Assembly (NCBI RefSeq): GCF_018403745.1
Contig: NZ_BOVP01000004.1
Coordinates: forward strand, 186,001 to 250,000
DNA length: 64,000 nucleotides
Source: Lactococcus formosensis
GTDB taxonomy: Bacteria; Bacillota; Bacilli; Lactobacillales; Streptococcaceae
Direction of reading: 5' to 3'
Shown here: one piece after another, positions 1-7,993 of the stretch
How the letters are laid out: every line of letters starts with the position of its first letter
Position numbering within the stretch: position 1 is the stretch's first letter
Notes under the pieces: generated by a model
Database searches by the model: none
The model's input: only the letters and a program-made list of their open reading frames with translations
What the model was told of the DNA's origin: nothing
Program-made: the position numbers and the translations under genes

Positions 1-388
1 AGTTTAGGACCTTCCTTTGCTGAATTAAACTTTTTTCTGATTTCTTTCTTTCAATAAAGCTAACTTCTACAGAGACACCAAAGTCATTGTAATTACCATA
101 TAGGCGTATTGCCAGAGTAACTTCATCGATATCATCTGATGGAAAACGATAGTAGCACCAAAAATGTGGCCGACATATTTGTGCCTGATTCATCCATTGA
201 CTAACTCGCTCTGCTTCAAATGGTTTTACCTTCTCAGCTAGAAGCTGACTTATTACTATAAATTCTTTTCTCGCAGACTGTGCTAGTTCTCTTAAATCAA
301 GCATAGATTGAGACAAAACACCTGCCTTTTCAGGTTTGATATATTTCTTTTCCTGATACAAAAAATATTGATTTACATTTTCAAGCAT
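1..388 (-). CDS. Hypothetical protein, 3' end outside the window
   Basis: An open frame starts with ATG at 386-388 and runs without a stop to the window edge (about 129 codons). It begins MLENVNQYFLYQEKKY and contains an aromatic-rich stretch, PHFWCYYRFPSDD, followed by a predicted beta-rich segment. There is no signal peptide or membrane helix. The layout loosely recalls the HI_0552-type family of small cytosolic proteins, but I cannot confirm this. It lies 75 bases downstream of the FNR-like regulator gene in the same direction, so the two may be co-transcribed. Confidence 0.6.
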   Translation of the reverse strand, partial: MLENVNQYFLYQEKKYIKPEKAGVLSQSMLDLRELAQSARKEFIVISQLLAEKVKPFEAERVSQWMNQAQICRPHFWCYYRFPSDDIDEVTLAIRLYGNYNDFGVSVEVSFIERKKSEKSLIQQRKVLN

Positions 389-463
389 TTTTACTCTCAC
401 TTTCTTTTATGATTATTATTTTGACCATGTATATGTGGCATTGCTTATTTTAGGATTATGAGA

Positions 464-1159
464 TTAAGAATACTCATCTTCCAAACGTTCGTAGTCTAAT
501 ATTTTAATTTTTTTATTCTCACGCTCGATAAGACCTTTACTTTCCAGTAGTTTCAACTTCCGGCTAAGTGTCTCAGGAGTTGTTCCAATAAATGTTGCTA
601 AATCTTTAGACTTCATAGGAAGTTTAATTAAATTACTTTTATATGACTTCGACAAATCCATTAAGTAGTTTACTAAGCGTCTACTTACATCTTCCATCAT
701 CAAAAATCTAGTTTGATATTCTATTTTTCTCTCTTTTTCAGCATTAATCTGCAATAGGCTCAAAGAAAGTTGAGGATGAGTGAGTAAGAGGGTCGTGAAC
801 TCTGATTTGTTCAAAAAACAGATTATTGAGTCCCTCAATGCCTCGCCATAAAGACTATCGTTTACCACACCAAAAATCTCTTTTTCTCCTTCATATCCTC
901 CTGGTTCGACTACCCGTAAAAGTTGCTCCTTGCCCGTCGAAGAAAGTTGATACATTTTTATTTCTCCTTTAGCAATAATTACTAATTTAGGATCTCGACT
1001 CATCGGGTTAATCACCACTTCTCCCTTTTTAAAAACTTTATGATGTACTATTTTTTCAACCTGAGCAAGGTCACTTGAGCTAAGAGAGGCAAACAAGGGA
1101 ACTGATTTTACACAGTGGTGATTGCTTAATCGTTCTTCTGAGTATTCTGATTTATTCAT
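464..1159 (-). CDS. flp: FNR/CRP-family regulator, Flp type
   Basis: A 231-residue cytosolic transcription factor. An N-terminal cyclic-nucleotide-type beta-roll (about residues 20-120) is followed by a dimerisation helix and a C-terminal winged helix (about 186-212, TTPETLSRKLKLLESKGL). It has no FNR-type Cys cluster. It does have Cys16 (HHCVKSVP) and Cys114 (SIICFLN), the pair that forms a redox disulfide in Lactobacillus Flp. In L. lactis, FlpA and FlpB bind TTGAT-N4-ATCAA boxes and affect zinc content and oxidative-stress resistance. Two perfect boxes of this type lie upstream of the neighbouring metal genes, so they are the obvious targets. The ATG follows an AAGGA ribosome site. Confidence 0.88.
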   Translation of the reverse strand: MNKSEYSEERLSNHHCVKSVPLFASLSSSDLAQVEKIVHHKVFKKGEVVINPMSRDPKLVIIAKGEIKMYQLSSTGKEQLLRVVEPGGYEGEKEIFGVVNDSLYGEALRDSIICFLNKSEFTTLLLTHPQLSLSLLQINAEKERKIEYQTRFLMMEDVSRRLVNYLMDLSKSYKSNLIKLPMKSKDLATFIGTTPETLSRKLKLLESKGLIERENKKIKILDYERLEDEYS

Positions 1160-1513
1160 TTTATCCTTTTTATTGTGTTGTTAACCTTTTAGGATTGCTT
1201 GCCTATTAAAAAATTTTGGCAAAGAGTAAAAAATGCTTGCTTCCCGTGTTTTTCTAAATGATAAAGAAGCATTAAGCAGCACTAATTTTAATTTCATCAT
1301 TTTTCAGATAATTCCTTTAACTTAAGTCATCACTTCAATTAATTGTAATAGAATTTACAAAACACTTTGCTCTGATTTTATCATATTACAGGGAAATAAA
1401 CCTAAATTCTATATAAATAATGGATTCTAATTATATTACTCTGTTAGGAGTCGTATATTGTTGAATGGTGAGTTTTATATGCGTAATATTTTATAACAGT
1501 GAATCTTTCTTTA
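1160..1513 (-). promoter_or_regulatory. Leader/upstream region of flp with terminator-like hairpin
   Basis: This 350-base AT-rich stretch holds no clear gene. On the minus strand, AATGCTT (1267-1273) and AAGCATT (1232-1238) can pair and are followed by a T run, giving an intrinsic-terminator shape about 70 bases before the flp start. A 39-codon ORF (1181-1300, starting MMKLKLVLLNA) spans this hairpin; its ribosome site is poorly spaced. The arrangement would suit attenuation, but this is inference. I found no FNR box here. Confidence 0.35.
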
Positions 1514-1551
1514 ATAAAAAAGCATCACCTGTGCATGTTCCAGATAATGCT
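1514..1551 (-). terminator. Intrinsic terminator after the dps-like gene
   Basis: On the minus strand an 11-pair stem with G-U pairs (1521-1531 with 1541-1551) is followed by six T residues. It directly follows the stop codon of the Dps-like gene and separates the metal genes from flp. Confidence 0.7.
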
Positions 1552-1557
1552 ACTATT

Positions 1558-2097
1558 TTATTCCTCATCATCTTCAGATATAAAATCTTTTGGAACTTTG
1601 CCCACAATACCAGCTAAATCCCTTATAATTTTTAAATTATACCCATAAAGCGTCTTAACACTTTCTTCTAAGGCGTACTTCTCTTCCTTTTGCGCAAGCT
1701 TGATGGCTCTTGTGATAAATATATTTTGATTATTAAAATCCATGATGAAACTTTGAACCAGATCGGTATCAATCCAGTATTTTGCCTTGGGATCATCCGT
1801 AATAAATTTATGATAATGCAAAAATTCCTTAATAGTTGATGGAACTAGCTCTCCTTCATCTAACAATAAATCTGCTATTTTATAGAACCATCCATCTTCT
1901 TGTACAGCAATGCCTCGAAATAAATTACGATTATTAGGATTTTTAGCATAAATCCCTGCTTGCATCAAACGTACCTTCTCTATAAATAAGTTGGCCAAGA
2001 CATGCCCAAGCATTGCACCTGCTGTGGGCTTTCTGTGATCTATTTCTGCTTTTTCGAGTTCTATATCATATTTTTCCTCAATTGTTAATTTTTCCAT
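1558..2097 (-). CDS. Dps-like ferritin-superfamily protein
   Basis: A 179-residue, largely helical cytosolic protein. PTAGAMLGHVLANLFIEKVR and QEDGWFYKIADLLLDEGE resemble the Dps iron-site helices, and HYHKF lies further on. Dps proteins oxidise and store Fe(II) and protect DNA from peroxide. A GGAGGAG site precedes the ATG. The gene lies 24 bases after the HMA protein gene, so it is transcribed with it from the FNR-box promoter. The acidic tail EDDEE is not typical of DNA-binding Dps, so a pure metal-storage role is possible. Confidence 0.7.
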   Translation of the reverse strand: MEKLTIEEKYDIELEKAEIDHRKPTAGAMLGHVLANLFIEKVRLMQAGIYAKNPNNRNLFRGIAVQEDGWFYKIADLLLDEGELVPSTIKEFLHYHKFITDDPKAKYWIDTDLVQSFIMDFNNQNIFITRAIKLAQKEEKYALEESVKTLYGYNLKIIRDLAGIVGKVPKDFISEDDEE

Positions 2098-2121
2098 TTC
2101 TGTGCTCCTCCTGTAATTTTA

Positions 2122-2349
2122 TTATGAAGCAATAATTTTTGAACTTTGAACAGGATAGCCCAATTTTTCAATTTTAGATAGCAACTGATTGGCATTTACA
2201 ACATTCTCATCGAACTCTGCTTTTACTTTTGAAGCGTTAAAAAGAACCTTAGCTGATTTTACTCCAGCAGTCTTCATCATTGCACCTTCAATTTTTGACA
2301 TACAAGATGGACAGCTTAAATCATCTAGTTTCATCACTACTTTTTTCAT
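2122..2349 (-). CDS. Heavy-metal-associated (HMA) metallochaperone
   Basis: A 75-residue single HMA domain with the metal motif CPSCMSK near the N-terminus. It resembles CopZ-type chaperones that hand metal to P1B ATPases, although CPSC differs from the usual CxxC of CopZ by its Pro. An ATG two codons upstream is possible, but the GAAGG site fits the ATG at 2347-2349 better. The P-type ATPase next door lacks its own HMA domain, so this protein may supply it. The metal is not deducible. Confidence 0.82.
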   Translation of the reverse strand: MKKVVMKLDDLSCPSCMSKIEGAMMKTAGVKSAKVLFNASKVKAEFDENVVNANQLLSKIEKLGYPVQSSKIIAS

Positions 2350-2381
2350 TATCATTTCCTTCTTTCTTTTTCTATAGTTTT

Positions 2382-2423
2382 ATTATAATTCAAGATACTT
2401 TCTGAAAAATTGATTTCTATCAA
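2382..2423 (-). promoter_or_regulatory. FNR-box promoter of the HMA-dps operon
   Basis: TTGATTTCTATCAA at 2410-2423 is a perfect TTGAT-N4-ATCAA box. A minus-strand TATAAT lies at 2382-2387, so the box centre sits about 41.5 bases upstream of the expected start point, the class II activator position. There is no good -35 hexamer, as expected for an activated promoter. Confidence 0.75.
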
Positions 2424-2487
2424 TAAATCATAATAAATTATTCTTAGCTGAATATTTTTGTTTAGAACACCTGTTTTACCGCTTTTT

Positions 2488-4371
2488 TTATACTCTTTTC
2501 TTAATCAGCTTGTAGTTAATTAACCGCATTCCATTAGCTATAACGACTAAAATACTTGCTTCATGAACGAACATTCCTGTCCCCATATTGACAAATGCTG
2601 GCACAATACCAGTTTCTCCAAAAATTAGACCCGTCAGAAGAAATATTACAACTGTAATTGCGATTATAATGTTTTGCTTCATATTATTAACTGTTCGTTT
2701 TGACAATCCATATGCATAACCGAGTTCTTTAAAGTCTGACTTCATTAATACAATATCTGACGTTTCAATTGCAACATCTGTTCCTGAACCCATTGCGATT
2801 CCAATATTTGCTAGAGCAATAGAAGGGCTGTCATTTATACCGTCACCAATAAATGCGACCTTGTGTCCAGAATTTTTTAGCTTCTTTATAATAGAAACCT
2901 TGTCTTCAGGTAATAATTCATAATGTACTTCATCAATTCCAAGTTGTCGTGCAACAGCCTGAGCCGTTGATTTATTATCCCCTGTTAACATGATTACTTT
3001 AGAAATCCCATCTTTTTTAAGTACAGATAAAGTGTTTTTTACATCAGGACGGATCTCATCAGCTATTCCATAAATAATCTTAATTTCTCCTTCCCAAGCA
3101 ACTAAAACGGTGGATGCACCTTGAAGCTGTATGGCTTCTAGATCATTCTTCTGATCCTGACTGAGAGAAACTTGATTTGAGTTCATCAATTTTTCATTTC
3201 CAATAAGTAAATTACCTGCTATGATCCCTTGACCTTTGATTACATTTATTTCTCCAAATTCTGTTGTTTGTGAATTCCCTATGTGTCTTACGATTGCTGT
3301 GGCAAGAGGATGATCAGATTGGCTCTCAACCGAGGTAATCATCTTAATCAATTGTTCAGAAACTAAGCCATATTTCTTTGTAATAAGAACTTCTGTATTT
3401 CCTTTTGTTAAAGTACCGGTCTTGTCAAACAATAGTGTGTCAACTTGACTAAAGGTGTTCATGATATCTCCACCTTTAATAAGCATCCCGTTTTTTGCAC
3501 CATTACCAATACCTGCTACGTTAGATACAGGGGCGCCAATAACTAACGCTCCCGGACAGCCAAGAACAAGAATAGTAATTGCTAACTCCATATTACGACT
3601 CAAAATCCATGTAATAATTGCTACCACTAAAACGGTTGGTGTATAGTACTTTGAGAAATGATCTATAAATTTCTCAGCAGGAGATTTTATGTCCTGAGCT
3701 TCTTCAACTAGTTCAACTATTTTACCAAACGTAGTATCTTCTCCAATTTTTTCAGCTTCTATATAAAGTGTCCCGTTCTCAAGAATAGCACCCGCATAAA
3801 CTTTATCTAGAACCCTTTTTTTAACTTCACGAGATTCACCAGTAATCGGTGATTCATTGACATATCCAGCCCCTTCATAAACTACTCCGTCAACAGGAAC
3901 CTGCCCTCCAGTTTTAATTAAAAGCTTCTCTCCAATTTTAACGTCTTCAATATCTATCTCATTGCCTGATGCTAAAAGCGCCATCTGAGGCGCCATCTCT
4001 GTGAGATGCTTTATAGAAGCTCTCGTTTTTTCCAATGTCTTTTTTTCAAGATAAGCACCAAAAGAAAACAAGAAAGTAACTATAGCTGACTCTTCATATT
4101 CTCCAATTATAAAAGCTCCAACAACTGCTATCGTAACTAATAAATCTATTGAGATTTGTCTTGCTTTGGTGGCCTGGTAGGCATGTATTCCTATAGGAAG
4201 GACTCCTATAGTCGAAGCAATAATCATGGTAATATTCCAAATCTCTGTTGCATACTCAGATCCGATACTTACTACAAGAACAAATCTGCTTAGGTAGCCA
4301 ATTATTATTAGTGCTGCTGAAATCAATATTAGGTGATTTTTGTATTTTTGTATCCATTTTTGAAAGTGCAT
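2488..4371 (-). CDS. Heavy-metal P-type ATPase (P1B)
   Basis: A 627-residue membrane transporter. It has an N-terminal membrane bundle without an HMA domain, an actuator domain with TGES, a phosphorylation site DKTGTLTKGN, the HP motif SDHPLA and the hinge GDGINDSP. The intramembrane metal motif is CPG (GCPGALVIGAP) instead of CPC, and the last helices carry HEAS, as in Zn/Cd-type pumps. Export of a transition metal such as Zn, Fe or Cd is likely; CPG makes the substrate uncertain. GAGGAG precedes the ATG. An FNR-box promoter lies upstream, so the gene is probably controlled by the nearby Flp protein together with the HMA and Dps genes. Confidence 0.88.
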   Translation of the reverse strand: MHFQKWIQKYKNHLILISAALIIIGYLSRFVLVVSIGSEYATEIWNITMIIASTIGVLPIGIHAYQATKARQISIDLLVTIAVVGAFIIGEYEESAIVTFLFSFGAYLEKKTLEKTRASIKHLTEMAPQMALLASGNEIDIEDVKIGEKLLIKTGGQVPVDGVVYEGAGYVNESPITGESREVKKRVLDKVYAGAILENGTLYIEAEKIGEDTTFGKIVELVEEAQDIKSPAEKFIDHFSKYYTPTVLVVAIITWILSRNMELAITILVLGCPGALVIGAPVSNVAGIGNGAKNGMLIKGGDIMNTFSQVDTLLFDKTGTLTKGNTEVLITKKYGLVSEQLIKMITSVESQSDHPLATAIVRHIGNSQTTEFGEINVIKGQGIIAGNLLIGNEKLMNSNQVSLSQDQKNDLEAIQLQGASTVLVAWEGEIKIIYGIADEIRPDVKNTLSVLKKDGISKVIMLTGDNKSTAQAVARQLGIDEVHYELLPEDKVSIIKKLKNSGHKVAFIGDGINDSPSIALANIGIAMGSGTDVAIETSDIVLMKSDFKELGYAYGLSKRTVNNMKQNIIIAITVVIFLLTGLIFGETGIVPAFVNMGTGMFVHEASILVVIANGMRLINYKLIKKRV

Positions 4372-4403
4372 AATAAATTCTCCTCATGTATTTTTATATA
4401 CAT

Positions 4404-4445
4404 ATTATATTTCAGTAATGGATTTTAAAACTTGATTACCATCAA
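4404..4445 (-). promoter_or_regulatory. FNR-box promoter of the metal ATPase
   Basis: TTGATTACCATCAA at 4432-4445 is a second perfect FNR box. The minus-strand TATAAT lies at 4404-4409, giving the same 22-base gap between box and -10 as at the HMA promoter and again a centre near -41.5. Confidence 0.75.
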
Positions 4446-4606
4446 GTTTATATTGAAAAATTACCTTAGGATCTTTCATATCTGATATCCCCTAAGTTAT
4501 TTAATACACCATAAGTGAGTTTCAAGTGAGTTTCGAGTTAGGGATAAAAATCTATCTCTATAGTTTTAAAGTTTTAGGTAACTCTATTTGGTTCTCAATT
4601 TCGTCT

Positions 4607-4660
4607 ACAAAAAAATTGAAATTTTAGAAAAAAAACACTACCTCTTCTAAAATCTCAATT
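4607..4660 (-). terminator. Terminator of the DUF262 operon
   Basis: A 16-base inverted repeat with one mismatch (4614-4629 with 4645-4660), followed on the minus strand by a T run (4607-4613). It lies just after the stop of the DUF262/DUF1524 gene. Confidence 0.7.
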
Positions 4661-4680
4661 ATTATTAAAAAGCTTTTTAA

Positions 4681-6459
4681 TTATTTATTTGCTTCTTTTT
4701 CAAGCACTTTAAACATCTCATTTTGGTGTTTATGAGCTAACTCTTGATTCCAGTTATTATCGTTCTGTCTCATCATCTCAGCCATTATTTTTAGCTTCAA
4801 ACTTTGTTCAATAATCCCAGGATTAGTGGTTGCCTTGCCAACTGGCATCGCATTATTAAATGTTGAATTTCCCGAAACTGTAATTAATGCTAAATTACCA
4901 AAACAGTTTAAATCTTCATCATTCCAGACTTTCAATTCTGTAGGATGCTGAGGATAAAAGTGTTCAATTGAACTTCTAAACTGAAAATGCCAATCATCAG
5001 CAAGAGGAGTTACTACTTCTTTTTCATTGTAAGAATAGCCGTCACGATAAAGTAAATAATCCAAATAACTAAATACGATTCTTTCAAAACCAAATCCTGT
5101 GGTTAGTGCATATCCAGAAGCATCCACCTTGGACTGACCATATTCTTCTAGCAGTTCTAAAATATCAGCCCCAGCATCATTCAGATAGTTTGACAGAACA
5201 AGGGAAATCCAATGCATTGTTTTAGGTGCTGTGTAAGTAATACGAAGTGCAGATTGTAAAGTACGAACTTGCTTGTTTCGTTTATCTCCATCGTTACCAA
5301 ATGTACTCACATACGTGGCGCCTTCACCCTCTGCTCTTTTTTTAAGTTCTTGGAGCGACCATTTTCCAGTTTCTTTATAATCACTAGCATACTCACGTTT
5401 CAATATAAATTTATCAAATACTACACGCGCTTTTAACATCATAAAAATGAAATATTTCGCGGATTCTTCATCATACCAGTTTTTTTTAAGATTTTCTAAA
5501 AAATTCTTATCATCAAGACTTGAATCATCATCGATGTTTAATTGAGTGAGTGCCTTATTGACCTGTAACAAAAAATTAGGGAATGAAATAATCGATTCAA
5601 ATCGCTTATTCTCAGATTCCACAACTGTTTTATTTGACACGCGCGATCTTCCCTTGCCCTGAAGAATATCCCTAAGAGAAAGATTTTCCTCTTCTTCAAC
5701 TGTATCATGATAATAAGATTTTAATGCATCAAAGTTTACAGTCTTAGCTGACAAATCACTCCAATCACTATTGAATATTTTTTCTCGTTTCTCCTTCGGA
5801 TAATTCATTTGGATATATATATCCATGTTAGAACAGTATTCCCAAATATCATTTGCAATTAACTTATCTTCCTTTGATTCAATCTTTGATAGAATATTTG
5901 CTTTTGCAATTTCATGAAGCTCAAGTTGTTCCCCACGGGTATTCATGATTTCAAAATAATGATTTAAATCTATTTTAGCAGGCACTTGAACTCGAATAAG
6001 ATTCACTTTATTTAATCGTTTAACAAATGATTCTTGATTGTTTTTCAGCCCCATCTTCTCAAAATAATCATCAATAATTTTAAAACCTGATTTTATTTCA
6101 GTAGACTGCAATTCATTCGTTAATTGATGGATATCTGGTAAAACTGATAAGGTTCTATTTGACTTTTCTCGAGCTTCAAACCTTAATGCATCCTTATCAA
6201 ACGGAATACCTAAATAGCGCTCTAGTAGGTATAAAGTAGTTAAGCGTTGTTGACCATCAATCACCTCATACACACTGTTGTCCTTTTGATTAACAATTAG
6301 ATTACCAAGAAAGTAGTCATCTCTAGAACTTTTAATGTCCTCAATTAATTGTTCTATCTGGTCTGCTTCCCAAGCGTAATTCCGTTGATAAATTGGAACT
6401 TCATAACATACATTAGAGAATATTTTTGATATTGGTATCATCTTTAAGCTATTATCCAT
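4681..6459 (-). CDS. DUF262 and DUF1524 (HNH) protein, GmrSD-like
   Basis: A protein of about 592 residues. The N-terminal DUF262 (ParB-like nucleotidase) domain shows YQRNYAW near residue 27 and DGQQRLTTLY near residue 70. A helical middle follows. The C-terminal DUF1524 HNH-type nuclease domain has the signature HFYPQHP near residue 500, followed by FGNLALI and N residues. The same pairing occurs in the GmrSD type IV restriction enzymes and in SspE, which cleave modified phage DNA. The start is the ATG at 6457-6459, served by AGGTGG; a GTG three codons upstream is less likely. The gene begins 2 bases after its partner's stop, so the two are translationally linked. The target modification is unknown. 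Confidence 0.82.
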   Translation of the reverse strand: MDNSLKMIPISKIFSNVCYEVPIYQRNYAWEADQIEQLIEDIKSSRDDYFLGNLIVNQKDNSVYEVIDGQQRLTTLYLLERYLGIPFDKDALRFEAREKSNRTLSVLPDIHQLTNELQSTEIKSGFKIIDDYFEKMGLKNNQESFVKRLNKVNLIRVQVPAKIDLNHYFEIMNTRGEQLELHEIAKANILSKIESKEDKLIANDIWEYCSNMDIYIQMNYPKEKREKIFNSDWSDLSAKTVNFDALKSYYHDTVEEEENLSLRDILQGKGRSRVSNKTVVESENKRFESIISFPNFLLQVNKALTQLNIDDDSSLDDKNFLENLKKNWYDEESAKYFIFMMLKARVVFDKFILKREYASDYKETGKWSLQELKKRAEGEGATYVSTFGNDGDKRNKQVRTLQSALRITYTAPKTMHWISLVLSNYLNDAGADILELLEEYGQSKVDASGYALTTGFGFERIVFSYLDYLLYRDGYSYNEKEVVTPLADDWHFQFRSSIEHFYPQHPTELKVWNDEDLNCFGNLALITVSGNSTFNNAMPVGKATTNPGIIEQSLKLKIMAEMMRQNDNNWNQELAHKHQNEMFKVLEKEANK

Positions 6460-6461
6460 GA

Positions 6462-7784
6462 TTACCACCTATTATACTTTTCTATTAATTTATATATTTC
6501 TTTGTATCTTCTGTTTTGAATATCGGATTCATTTACTCTATCCAAAATTACTGTTTTTAGTTCCTGGGGATCTACCATCTCGCTTAGCAGAGTAAATAAA
6601 TCTTTTCCTTCGTTAACTCGCCCGTGTTGTCCCCGAGCATATTTATTTATCGTTTGAGGATAAACTGCCCACATTTTTATTCTCAGTGAATAACACCATG
6701 TGTAGAACTGGTGCATAATAGAATCGTCAATAGCATCAAAACCAAATCTATCCGCGAAAAACAATAAAGAAGCTTCATAAAGTTGTTTAATATAAATATC
6801 CCCAGTACCTTTACTTGGTATTTCAGCTTCGTTATGATGGTGGTAATTTTCAATTTTATTTTTCACTTGATCTAACAAATCTAAATAGTGCAAAGTCCAC
6901 GCAAAAAAACGTTTACCAGATATGATTGGTTGTGTTAATTGAAACTCATTTAGCTCTCCAGAACTGAGTAATTCATTCGAACCACTTGAGTTAACTTGTT
7001 CAATAAAAATATTACTTGCTTTATGATAAATCGCGTAATTGTAGGTATTGGATTGCTTTATTCCTTTAAAAACTTGAATCTTGGCTGATGAATAGTTCAA
7101 TCCATCACGATTCCTGAACCATTGTATGACGGGATATAGGTATGTTCTAAACAATTCTTCCAACATAGCTTGATTTGCATCTTCCCATTCTGTTACTAAT
7201 CTTATTTTTAATTGTTCCGGTTCTTTCGTCATTTCTCTTAGGTGATATGATTTTAATAAATCATGTGGCTTCAACGCCTTTCCTCGAGAATTTTGTGAAT
7301 CAAAAAATTGAAAGGCTTCTTGTTCACTATCCGTAACAATCTTAACAACCGTACAATTACTTTTTAGGTATCGTTTATAGTTAGTACGTTCATCTTCCCG
7401 AAGCTCGTTAACTCGTTGCTGTAACACCATATAGTTATCATGGATTGACTTCTGTGAAGACGGCTTATATTCCTCGTCCAAAATAACCTGAGAATCATCA
7501 CCTAATGCATACAATAAAATAGCAAGTGTAGTCGTTCGTTGTTGTCCATCAACTAAATTATATTCATATTTCTTGGTTTCTGAATTATGAGATTTATGTA
7601 AAATTACTGATCCTAAGCGATACTCGTGAATATTGGTTCTGAAAGCTTCATAGGTATCTGTGAATAAAGTGTTTGTTGAACTTGACGCCCAACGATACGG
7701 GCGTTGATATTCGGGAATTTTTAGATTCAGCTGCATGAGATCATCGACATCGATGATTTGTAGCTCGTCTTGAATTAACGTCAA
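6462..7784 (-). CDS. DUF262-domain protein, partner of the DUF1524 nuclease
   Basis: A 440-residue protein with an N-terminal DUF262 domain: YQRPYRW near residue 26, then LVDGQQRTTTL near residue 78. The rest is helical, and I see no HNH/HxxP motif in the C-terminal half, so it lacks the nuclease module of its neighbour. It starts with TTG, supported by GAGGAG 8 bases upstream; an extended -10 TGTTATAAT lies before that. Two DUF262 proteins in tandem, one with and one without a nuclease domain, suggest a sensor or NTPase subunit plus an effector. A role in phage defence is inference from the family. Confidence 0.78.
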   Translation of the reverse strand: MTLIQDELQIIDVDDLMQLNLKIPEYQRPYRWASSSTNTLFTDTYEAFRTNIHEYRLGSVILHKSHNSETKKYEYNLVDGQQRTTTLAILLYALGDDSQVILDEEYKPSSQKSIHDNYMVLQQRVNELREDERTNYKRYLKSNCTVVKIVTDSEQEAFQFFDSQNSRGKALKPHDLLKSYHLREMTKEPEQLKIRLVTEWEDANQAMLEELFRTYLYPVIQWFRNRDGLNYSSAKIQVFKGIKQSNTYNYAIYHKASNIFIEQVNSSGSNELLSSGELNEFQLTQPIISGKRFFAWTLHYLDLLDQVKNKIENYHHHNEAEIPSKGTGDIYIKQLYEASLLFFADRFGFDAIDDSIMHQFYTWCYSLRIKMWAVYPQTINKYARGQHGRVNEGKDLFTLLSEMVDPQELKTVILDRVNESDIQNRRYKEIYKLIEKYNRW

Positions 7785-7871
7785 AGCGATTGTCTCCTCA
7801 TTTTAAATCTTCAACTACATTATAACACGTATACACCTTTGTAATGGCTCATGATTACAATTTTTGACATA

Positions 7872-7901
7872 ACAAAAATGCTCACGTCTACCCGCAAGCA
7901 T
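7872..7901 (-). terminator. Probable terminator after rlmCD
   Basis: On the minus strand ATGCT (7897-7901) pairs with AGCAT (7878-7882), with an inner CG pair, followed by TTTTTGTT. It is modest in length but correctly placed about 90 bases after the methyltransferase stop. Confidence 0.45.
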
Positions 7902-7993
7902 CTAATTTCTGTCATTTTAAATATCTAAATATATGGTCATCCCACTCTTGCAATCAACCACAATGGTCTTCTCAAAAATTCTTACCTTTTCTT

